Positions 8,186-17,000 of a DNA stretch of 44,033 nucleotides are shown here, in pieces. The stretch comes from Thermoanaerobaculia bacterium. Its GTDB lineage: Bacteria; Acidobacteriota; Thermoanaerobaculia; Multivoradales; JAHZIX01. The first letter of the stretch is position 1. Each line of letters opens with the position of its first letter. Made by a program: the position numbers and the translations under genes. The DNA lies in contig JALXFE010000440.1 of NCBI GenBank assembly GCA_027069135.1, forward strand, positions 1 through 44,033, in the 5' to 3' direction. The notes beneath the pieces were generated by a model that saw nothing but the letters and a program-made list of their open reading frames with translations, was not told the origin of the DNA and searched no databases.

Positions 8186-8710
8186 GGAAGCTCTCCATGT
8201 CCCGCCCGAAGTGAATCTATAGCGTTAACGAGGCGTAAGTCAAATAGGAGAAACAAGGCGATTCCGACTGGTCAACACGGTAGAAACCTATCTAGAATTG
8301 AAGGGAGATGACATGGGCGGACAGACTTAGTCCCTGGCTGAGATGGGGCTGGAATAAGTCTCCAAGCTTCGAAGCTTCTCGTTATCCATAAGTCGGCTCG
8401 TGGCTGCGAAATCGCCAACTTTGTCGGCGGTGGGGGATGATGGTCTCTCGTAAGCTCGCTGGAATGGGGCCGAGCGACCGCCCACATTTCTGACAGCCGT
8501 TAACTCTCCAGAAAAGGCAATTCTCCTCGACGGCCTAGAGGAGGAACTCTCCTCGTAGTTCCTTCCATATCGACGGGCTAATTATTCGTTCAGGGGATAT
8601 TTTCCTGTTCCGACCTCTTCAATCTTTGGCATCTTCCTTGCTCTTTCTCATCCTCCGAGGTACCCACGACAACGCCAGCAGCTCCCCGCTGGCCTCAAGG
8701 AGGTTTCGCC
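8186..8710. other. Intergenic region between divergent dnaE2 and protease-nuclease genes
   Basis: The left end carries the dnaE2 promoter. The right end carries a perfect AAGGAGG ribosome-binding site (8697-8703), 7 nt before the protease-nuclease ATG. A small hairpin (GAGGAG/CTCCTC, 8538-8554) lies between. The base composition is more AT-rich around 8570-8640, as expected of a promoter, but I cannot place one convincingly. The short minus-strand frame at 8272-8487 has no ribosome-binding site or protein-like features, and I see no gene. Confidence 0.6.
8216..8243 (-). promoter_or_regulatory. Candidate sigma70-type promoter of dnaE2
   Basis: Read on the minus strand, TTGACT (8243-8238) and TATAGA (8221-8216) are separated by 16 nt, close to the -35/-10 consensus. 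They lie about 30 nt upstream of the dnaE2 start codon. I did not recognise a LexA-type operator overlapping them. Confidence 0.5.
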
Positions 8711-10570
8711 ATGGAGAAGATGCTTCCCATCCAGTCGACCCAGGCAGATCATGAGATTTGGGCAGAAGTTCAAGAGCTTCTCGGGAGTCGCAAGCGATTT
8801 CCGAGACTCGCGGGGACGGAGCTACCGAAAGCGAACCTACGCTCCTTCGTCGAATCGTGCTCCTTAGAGAGCCCGACTCAGAAATTTTCCCCGGATCGGC
8901 TGGAGGAGGCCATCGTCCTGGCCTTTGGTCGGCCGGTTCTTCTGGTGCAAGACAATAGCTTCGAGGAACCGGATTCCCAGGTCTGGAAGGATCGGCTGGA
9001 GCCCCATCGGTCTCGTCTGGAGGCTCTCCTTCCTTCCGTCGGTCGCGTGGAGCTCCATAGGCATCCGGATTTCGAATGGGTGGGTACCGGTTGGGTCATC
9101 GCTGCGAACGTCCTGGTCACCAACCGTCATGTAGCGGAGACCTTCGTGGAGCGGGCGGGCCGGGAATTGCGCTTTCGCCGAAATCTCTTCGGCCGGCCGA
9201 TCTCCGCTCGGGTCGATTTTCGAGAAGAGTTTCAACGGGGGCAGGAGTTCGAGGCCAACGTGGAGGAGGTGCTCTTCTTAGCGGAGCCGGGGATTCAGAA
9301 CCCGGATATCGCGTTTCTTCGACTCGCTACCGGCCACGATCTGCCCACACCCCTCACCCTCGCCGCGCGGGACCCGGAACCGGATCAGTTGATCTCCGTG
9401 GTCGGCTACCCGGCTCGGGACAGCCGTAACGGAACCACGGAGATGGAGCGCATCTTCGGGGATGTCTTCAACGTCAAGCGCCTGGCCCCGGGCTTCGTGA
9501 CGAGTACTGGGCATCCGATGTTCCAACAGCACGATTGCTCGACGTTGGGGGGCAACTCCGGCTCACCGTTGATCTCTCCGGAGACCGGAGATGCCGTCGG
9601 TTTGCACTTCGCCGGCCGCTTTTTGGAATCGAACTTCGCCTTGAAGCCCAGCGCCATCCGCAACGTCCTCTCCCGTCTGGAGCCCCCGGTATTCCCTGGG
9701 GTGGACCCGGCGGAAGACGAGGACGATCCGGCCCCGGGCCTCGACGACCGGGAGGGATATAGCGAGGCCTTCCTGGGGGAGGATCGGGAACACTATGTCC
9801 CTCTGCCCCGATTGAGCGACGCCCTGCAGGCCGACGTTTCCCGCCGTCCCGGGCGCCGTGGCGAGTGCGGCTATGTCCTGGACTACACCCATTTCTCCGT
9901 CGTCCAGAACAAGGCCCGCAAGCTGCCGATGTTCACCGCGGTCAATATCGACGGGGAACGTCTGGTCTCCGTGCGCCGTCGGGGGACTCGTTGGCGCCTC
10001 GATCCACGGATTCCCGCAGGGCATCAAAGCGGCAACGAGCTGTACCGTAGCAATGACCTGGATCGAGGCCACCTGGTCCGGCGCCTGGATCCGGTGTGGG
10101 GAGCTTCCCAGGAGGCGGAGCAGGCCAACCACGATACATTCCACTACACCAACGCGGCGCCTCAGCACGCCCGGCTCAACCAACGCACCTGGTTGGAGTT
10201 GGAAGACCATCTGCTCGACAACGCCGGGGCCCACGATCTGAAGATCTCCGTTTTCACCGGTCCGGTCTTCGGTGAGCACGACCGCCTCTACCGCGGGGTC
10301 CAGCTGCCGGAGGAATTCTGGAAGGTCGTCGCCATGGTCCGGGAAGACGGCAGCCTCCACGCCACCGCCTACCTACTCACCCAAGCGGACCTCCTCACCG
10401 ACTTCGAGTTCGCCTTCGGCCAGTTCAAGACGTTTCAGGTGCCCCTGGCAAGGGTCGAAGAGCTGACCGATCTATCCTTTGGCCGCCTCCCAGACCACGA
10501 CCCTCTGGCCGCCATCGAAGGGGTCGGGGCTCTGAGGCTCCTTCGCCGGCCGCAAGACGTGCTGATCTAG
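8711..10570 (+). CDS. Trypsin-like protease fused to DRGH-type non-specific endonuclease
   Basis: A 619-residue two-enzyme fusion. Residues 1-100 are an uncharacterised, mostly helical N-terminal domain. Residues ~105-325 are a trypsin-like serine protease with a full triad: H140 in TNRHVA, D199 in NPDIAFLRL and S283 in GGNSGSP. An acidic linker (333-346) follows. Residues ~385-600 are a DNA/RNA non-specific endonuclease (NUC1/Serratia type) with the DRGH motif at 451-454 (H454 the general base) and a metal-binding asparagine at N490 in ARLNQRTW. There is no signal peptide or membrane segment, so the protein appears to be cytosolic, unlike secreted nucleases of this family. The start is well supported by AAGGAGG. 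Such fusions are known from predicted bacterial conflict or cell-suicide effectors, and the N-terminal domain would be the sensing or adaptor part. That role is inference. Confidence 0.85.
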   Translation: MEKMLPIQSTQADHEIWAEVQELLGSRKRFPRLAGTELPKANLRSFVESCSLESPTQKFSPDRLEEAIVLAFGRPVLLVQDNSFEEPDSQVWKDRLEPHRSRLEALLPSVGRVELHRHPDFEWVGTGWVIAANVLVTNRHVAETFVERAGRELRFRRNLFGRPISARVDFREEFQRGQEFEANVEEVLFLAEPGIQNPDIAFLRLATGHDLPTPLTLAARDPEPDQLISVVGYPARDSRNGTTEMERIFGDVFNVKRLAPGFVTSTGHPMFQQHDCSTLGGNSGSPLISPETGDAVGLHFAGRFLESNFALKPSAIRNVLSRLEPPVFPGVDPAEDEDDPAPGLDDREGYSEAFLGEDREHYVPLPRLSDALQADVSRRPGRRGECGYVLDYTHFSVVQNKARKLPMFTAVNIDGERLVSVRRRGTRWRLDPRIPAGHQSGNELYRSNDLDRGHLVRRLDPVWGASQEAEQANHDTFHYTNAAPQHARLNQRTWLELEDHLLDNAGAHDLKISVFTGPVFGEHDRLYRGVQLPEEFWKVVAMVREDGSLHATAYLLTQADLLTDFEFAFGQFKTFQVPLARVEELTDLSFGRLPDHDPLAAIEGVGALRLLRRPQDVLI

Positions 10571-10779
10571 GCCGAATAAGGTCTTCTCGACATGGATGCC
10601 TCCCGTCGGATTTCCGGCGGGAAGTTCCGCGTTTGCGGTCCCGGTTTTTCGGTCCACGACCCGGTTTTCGGAGCCTCGCGAGGAGTTGCTTCTGGAGACC
10701 GGATCGTCGGGTCCAAAGGAAATAGTCTGCGGACGTCAGGGAGCTGTCACGGTTATGTAACACGCCGCACATAGATGGT

Positions 10780-10785
10780 TATATT
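10780..10785 (+). promoter_or_regulatory. Candidate -10 element for the biosynthetic operon
   Basis: TATATT lies in the most AT-rich patch of the leader region (10740-10795). No good -35 hexamer sits 16-18 nt upstream (GTAACA at 17 nt; TTATGT only at 21 nt), so an activator or alternative sigma factor may be required. The assignment is weak. Confidence 0.3.
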
Positions 10786-10797
10786 GATTTAGGGTTA

Positions 10798-10814
10798 AGG
10801 AGACGATGTCTCCT
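10798..10814. promoter_or_regulatory. 17-bp dyad overlapping a ribosome-binding site and ATG
   Basis: AGGAGACGATGTCTCCT is a perfect 7-bp inverted repeat around GAT. It contains the Shine-Dalgarno sequence and start codon of a 21-codon frame. It lies about 13 nt downstream of the candidate -10 element. It could be a repressor operator or an RNA hairpin that hides the ribosome-binding site. Confidence 0.4.
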
Positions 10815-10871
10815 GACCTTGAGATCTTTTTCTTTGTTTGGGACCTTCCAGCCTTCGATCCACTTACTTAG
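10806..10871 (+). CDS. Possible 21-residue leader peptide
   Basis: A short frame that starts with ATG right after TAAGGAGA, a stronger ribosome-binding site than that of the PKS gene itself, and ends in TAG. The product is hydrophobic and aromatic (contains EIFFFVWDLP), with no run of a single regulatory amino acid. It could be a leader peptide controlling the operon, a small peptide, or chance. No family is recognised. Confidence 0.25.
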   Translation: MSPDLEIFFFVWDLPAFDPLT

Positions 10872-11018
10872 CAGAGTAGAGACGGCTCTTCTTCAGGCCT
10901 TTCGCTGGAGAGCCTCTAGCCTTGAATTGCGGAAACTCCGGAGCACCCCCAGGTCGGGCCGGTAGATCGCCCTTCCCGGTCGCTCCTAGGCGGTCGGCGA
11001 GCGAAAAAATCCGTACGA

Positions 11019-11049
11019 CTCAGCCCCGCTCTTGATAGCTCCGGCTGAG
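11019..11049 (+). promoter_or_regulatory. Hairpin in the 5' leader of the PKS gene
   Basis: CTCAGCC (11019-11025) pairs perfectly with GGCTGAG (11043-11049) around a 17-nt loop, ending 24 nt before the PKS ribosome-binding site (11074-11080). A neighbouring 6-bp stem, TCGCTC/GAGCGA (10980-11004), is followed by six A residues, so neither is a classical intrinsic terminator on the plus strand. Confidence 0.3.
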
Positions 11050-11089
11050 CTCGAAACAACCGGCAAGCTTCGCGAGGTGAGTGTTCGAA

Positions 11090-14000
11090 ATGGGGACTAC
11101 GTACGACGGGTCTGAGATCGCCATTGTGGGAATGGCATGCCGATTCCCAGGAGCTGATACTCCTGAGGCTTTCTGGCGAAACCTCGCGGAGGGCGTTGAA
11201 TCTCTCAGCGTGCTCTCGGATGAAGAACTGGCAGCTTCGGGGGTCCGGCCGGAGGATTTTCGGCAGGAGAACTTCGTGCGCCGTGCGTCGGTTCTAGCCG
11301 ACATCGACCGTTTCGATGCGGGTTTTTTCGGCTACACAGGCTTGGACGCCCGCCTCATGGATCCCCAGCAGCGGCTATTTCTCGAATGTGCTTGGGAAGC
11401 ATTCGAGGCTGCTGGTTACAACCCGGAGGCGATAGAAGATCCGGTCGGCGTCTTCACCGGGGCCAAGACCAACACCTACCTCTTCCAGCTTTTCTCCAAC
11501 CAGGAGGTCTTCAAGAACCTCGATCGATTCCAGATCGCTCTCGGCAATGATCTGGCGAGCATGGCGACCCGGATCTCCTACAAATTCGACCTCCGAGGTC
11601 CCAGCTACGCCATTCACACCGCTTGCTCAACCTCGCTGGTGGCGGTCCATTTGGCGTGTCAGAGCCTACTGCTGGACGAATGCCGGATGGCCCTGGCCGG
11701 TGGGGCCTCGATCAATATTCCTCAACGCACTGGGTACCGATTCCAGAAGGGTGGACTGCTTTCCCCGGACGGCAGTTGCCGTACCTTCGACGCTAGCGCC
11801 GAAGGTAGCAATTTTGGCAATGGTGTCGGTGCCGTGCTCCTCAAGAGGCTGGAAGACGCCACCGAGGACGGCGACCATATCTATGCGCTGATCCGAGGCT
11901 CCGCTACCAACAATGACGGTGCCGCCAAGGCCAGCTATACGGCTCCGGGCGTCGACGGCCAGACTGCCGTGCTCCTCGAAGCGTTGGCGGTCGCTGGCGT
12001 CGAGGCCCGGAGTATTTCCTACGTCGAAGCGCACGGCACCGCTACGGACCTGGGCGACTCCATCGAAATGCTGGCCCTCAACAATGCATACCGAGCCGGG
12101 ACCGCGGACCGGGGCTTTTGCGCTGTCGGCTCGGTGAAGACCAATGTCGGCCACCTGGAGACAGCAGCCGGGGTGGCAGGCCTGATCAAGACGGCGATGG
12201 CCCTCGAACATCGCCAACTGCCCGCGAGTCTTCACTTTAGGGAGCCCAATCCCAAAATCGATTTCGCCGAGAGTCCCTTCTTTGTCAACTCCGAGCTGCG
12301 GGATTGGACCCCGGCGGAGGGCTACCCACGGCGAGCTGGCCTCAGCTCCTTCGGCATCGGCAGCACCAACTGCCACATGATCCTGGAAGAGGCGCCGGAG
12401 CCGGCCGTGGCCCCGGGAAGCGAGGGAGTGCAGCTTCTTCTCCTATCGGCCCGCAGCGAGACGGCTTTGGACGAGATGGGCGACCGACTGGCACGGCACC
12501 TCGGTGTGGAAGAGCCCCCTCCTCTGGCAGATGTGGCCTACACGCTCCAGGTGGGGCGCAAGAGCTTCGCCTACCGTCGGGCCCTGGTGGCCACAGGACC
12601 GAAGGAAGCCCGGGATCTACTGAAAAAGGGGGACGCGGAGCGGGTTTTAGAGGCCTTCGACGAAGGCGCCCCGCGGTCGGTGGCGTTTCTCTTCCCCGGT
12701 CTTGGGGAACATTATCCGGGGATGGCCCGAGGGCTCTACGACGGGGGAGGCAGGTTTCGAGAGGTCTTGGACCGTTGCGCAAGCCTGGCCTCGGATCTCG
12801 GTTGTGACTTTCTCCCGGCCCTCTTTCCGGCCACGGAAGCCGTTCGGGAGGCGGGACGATCCCCGGATCTTCGCGCGATGCTCGGTCGGGGCGCTTCCCG
12901 GCCTGCGGGAGAGCTCGATGCGACTCGGTTTGCTCAGCCGGCTCTTTTCGCCGTCGAGTATGCCTTGGCCCAGCAATGGCAAGAGTGGGGGATCCGGCCC
13001 AAGGCCCTCCTGGGCTATAGCCTTGGGGAATACGTCGCCGCCTGTGTGGCCGGTGTTCTCTCCCTGGAAGATGCCATTCAGTTGGTGGTCGGTCGGGCAA
13101 GACTCATAGAAGGTCTGCCGGCTGGGGGGATGATCGCGGTTCCTGTGGACGAGGGTCGGGGCAAGGAGCTCGGTGAGCGCTTTGGGCTCTCGGTGGCCGG
13201 CATCAATGGTCCCCACCTCTGCGTGCTGGCCGGGCCGATACCCGCCATTGAGGATCTCGAGACGGAGCTCAAGAAAGAAGAGACGGTCTGCCGCCGACTT
13301 CCCACCACCCACGCCTTTCATTCGGAGATGATGAGCTCGGCGACCGAAGAGCTCATCGAGTTAGCTCGAGGTTTGACCCTTCACCCTCCGGAGATTCCCT
13401 ACATCTCCAACGTCACCGGAGATTGGATCAAGGACGAAGAGGCCACCGATCCCGAGTATTGGGCTCGCCATCTCTGTCAGCCGGTGCGTTTCTCCCAGGG
13501 GGGCCGCCTCCTGGCCTCCGATCGCGCCCGGGTTCTCCTGGAAGTGGGACCCGGCCAGGGCCTGGTCTCCTTCCTCAAGCAGCTTCCGGATCTCGAGCCC
13601 TCTGCCACGGACGTGGCCCTGACATCGTTGCAGAACGTCTTCGGCCGCCGGCCGGATTCGGAATACCTCTTGGGATCCCTGGGCAAGCTGTGGTTGGCGG
13701 GCCAGTCCATCGATTGGCGGGCCTTTCATCAAGGAGACCGGCGCCGGCGGGTCCCGTTGCCGACCTATCCCTTCGACCGCGAAAGCCATTGGATCAGCGC
13801 TGGTGGAGACCAGGACCGGGGGCTCTCCACGGCTTCGGCCCAGCGAGCCGGGCAGGTCACGCTGGCCAAGCGACAGGACCCTTCGGAGTGGCTGTACCGC
13901 CCTTCTTGGCGCCCTGCACCGAGGGGTTCGAAAGCCTCCGAGGCCGGGAAAGATAACCCGACGGGCGCCGAGCGCTGGCTGGTCTTCACCACGGGGACTC

Positions 14001-17000
14001 CGGAGGAAGACGGCCTTCTCGCGGCTCTCCGGGAGAGTCGAGGGGAAGGGGTGGAGCTCGTCCGTGTTCTGCCCGGGGCCGCCTTCGAAGAGCGTGATCC
14101 GGGAACCTTCACCCTGCGTCCCGGGGAGCTCGAAGACTACGAGGCTCTGTTTCGGGCCCTCGGATCCCCCGTACCGACCCGGATCCTGCACCTTTTCGCC
14201 GCCCCGGTGGTGCCGCCGGTGTCTTTCGAAGGTGAAAGCTTCGGGGAGCTCCAGGATTTGGGCTTCTACAGCCTGCTCTTCCTCGCCCGGTCGCTGGCGA
14301 GGACGGCCCGGGGAACTGCGGCGCAGATCGACGTCGTCGTTTCCCAGGTGCTGCGGGTCGATGCCGAGGAGGATCCCAGGGAACTCCGGCCGGCGAAGGC
14401 CACTCTTCTGGGGCCGGCGAAGGTCATTCCCCAGGAGTTCTCCCACCTGAGCTGCCGGGTTCTGGAGGTCGATCGTGCTCTCCTGGCGGAGCATCCCGGA
14501 GAGTTGGTCGAAGAGCTGGCGAGTCCCCTGACGGATGAGCTCGTGGCGTTGCGTCCGGGACGGCGGTTTCTGCCGGCATTCGACGCGACGCCCCTGCCGG
14601 AACCGCAAGAGACGCCGGATCTCCTTCGACCGGCAGGGGTGTACCTCATCACCGGCGGCCTCGGTGGATTGGGCCTCGAGGTGGCGGCCTTCCTTGCCCA
14701 AGAGGTAGGTGCGCGGCTGGTCCTCACGGCCCGCAGGTCCCTGCCGCCCCGGGAAGATTGGGATCGCTGGCTCAAAGACCATCCTGCCGAGGACTTCGCC
14801 GCGAAGAAGATTCGGCGTCTCCGAAGTCTCGAAGAGGCCGGGGCCCAGCTCCTGATCTTGTCAGCGGACGCAACGGACCGGGAAGCCATGGCGGAGGTAG
14901 TGCAACTGACTCGGGAACGCTTCGGATCCCTAGACGGTGTTTTCCATCTAGCCGGAGTTCCCGGCGGCGGGATGATGCAGCTCAAATCCCGGGCCATGGC
15001 CGAAGAAATTCTCGCCCCCAAGGTGATGGGGGCGCGGATCCTGGTGGATTTGCTCCAGGACGAGAAGACCGCGTTTCTCTTGCTCTTTTCATCCATCGCT
15101 TCGGTGCTGGGGGAGTTCGGTCAGGCGGATTATTGCGGTGCCAACGCCTTCCTGGACACTCTGGCTCTTTGCCCCAGGGGGCAGGGGGGGCCGGCGGTGA
15201 TGGCGGTCAACTGGGATATCTGGCAAGAGGTCGGCCTGGCCGTGGAGACGGAGGTACCGGATCACCTCAAGGCCTGGCGCCAGGAGATGTTGGACAAGGC
15301 GATGACGCCGGCAGAGGGCGTTTCGGTGCTGCGCCGAGCTCTCGAGGCACGCCTTCCCCGGATGGTGGTCTCGACCCAGGATCTTCCGGGGCGGATCGAG
15401 TTGGGAAAATCCTTTACCGGCGAGCGTTTTTTGGAAGAGCTGCAGAAGGCCCAAGGATCGTCGTCGTCCCCGCAAGGCTCCAAGCCTTTCCGGCGGCGGC
15501 CCCCTCGGGCAGAAGGAGGGGTGGCGGCACAGATCGCGGAAATCTGGCGGCAGCTTCTCGGTCGGGAGGTCGTGGGCCTCGACGACAATTTCTTCGATCT
15601 CGGCGGCAACAGTCTCATGGGGCTTCAACTCGTTACAGAGATGAGCCGCGAGTTGGAGATCGAGATCGAGCCCATCACCCTCTTTGAGGCCCCAACGGTA
15701 CGTGCCCTCGCCCGCCAGCTCCAGTCGGAGCTGGGCGAGGCGCCGGCGGAGCTCTCGGCCCCCGCCGGAGACGTAGATCCCAAGGCCGCCATCGCCATCG
15801 TTTCCATCGCCGGCCGGTTTCCCGGAGCGAACACTGTAGAAGCCATGTGGAGCAACCTCTGCGATGGGATGGAGTCCATCACCTTTTTCTCCGATGAGGA
15901 GTTGCTGGCAGCAGGGGTTCCCGCGGAGCTGGTGGGCGACCCCAAGTACGTCAAGGCCGGTGCCCTGGTGGACGGTGTGGAGCTCTTCGACGCGGCGCTT
16001 TTCGGCTACTCCCCCCGGGAAGCGGAGGTCATGGACCCTCAGCATCGGCTCTTCCTGGAGGTGGCCTCGGAGGCCTTCGAGAGGGCCGGGTACGACACCT
16101 CCCGTTACCCAGGCTCCATCGGCGTGTTCGCCGGCTCCAATCTCAGCACCTATCTTCTGCGGATGCACGCGGACGAGAAGGTGCGCCGGTCGGTCAACAT
16201 GCTGCAGGCGATTCTCGGCAATGACAAGGATTCCCTCACCACGACGGTCTCCTACAAGCTCGATCTCCGAGGGCCCAGCGTAGCGGTCCAGACCTTCTGC
16301 TCGACTTCGTTAGTGGCCGTTCACATGGCGGTCCGGAGCTTGCGCCAGGGGGAATGCGACATGGCCCTGGCCGGAGGGGTTCGGTTGGTGGCGCCGAGCG
16401 TCCGGGGCTATCTCTACGAAGAGGGGGGCATCGCGCCGCCGGACGGTCATTCCCGTTCCTTCGACGCCGGGGCCAATGGCAGCGTGTTGGGCAACGGGGT
16501 CGCCGCCGTGCTCCTCAAGCGCCTGGACGAGGCCCTGCGAGACGGCGACCAGGTGCTGGCGGTGATCAAGGGTTCGGCGATCAACAACGACGGCTCCTTG
16601 AAGGCGGGCTACACGGCGCCGAGCATCGCCGGTCAGGCGGAAGCGGTGGCAGCGGCCTATCAGGATGCCGGCGTCGACCCGGCGACGGTGAGCTATGTCG
16701 AGGCCCACGGCAGCGCCACGGAGCTCGGCGACCCCATCGAAATCGCCGCCTTGACCAAGGCCTTTCGCCGGTGGACGGATGAGAAGGGTTTCTGTGGCAT
16801 CGGCTCGGTGAAATCGAATTTCGGCCATCTGGATCGGGCCGCGGGAGCTACCGGCTTGATCAAGACGGTGCTGGCCTTGGGCCATGAAGAGCTTCCTCCC
16901 TCGATCAATTTCAGCGAGCCCAACCCCAAGATCGATTTCGAGGCCAGTCCCTTCGAGGTCGTGACCGAGCGGCGTCCCTGGAAGTCCACCGAAGGACCCC

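Larger units (their letters stand above)
10571..11089. other. Leader/promoter region of the PKS-NRPS operon
   Basis: A 519-bp gap with no long gene. It contains a weak hairpin after the nuclease gene (10602-10621, no T-tract) and an AT-rich patch with a TATATT hexamer. A dyad overlaps a ribosome-binding site and a 21-codon frame. Two further hairpins lie close to the PKS start (10980-11004 and 11019-11049). If transcription starts near 10792, the leader RNA would be about 300 nt, unusually long for a simple operon. Confidence 0.6.

Noticed and set aside
8272-8487. Short minus-strand frame in the dnaE2/nuclease intergenic region
   Set aside because: It has no ribosome-binding site, low-complexity Pro-rich translation and no recognisable motif.
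10602-10621. Hairpin after the protease-nuclease gene as a terminator
   Set aside because: The 8-bp stem includes a G-U wobble and no T-tract follows, so termination cannot be claimed.
11620-11640. First KS as a KSQ-type decarboxylating loading domain
   Set aside because: The nucleophile is a normal cysteine (TACSTSL), not glutamine.
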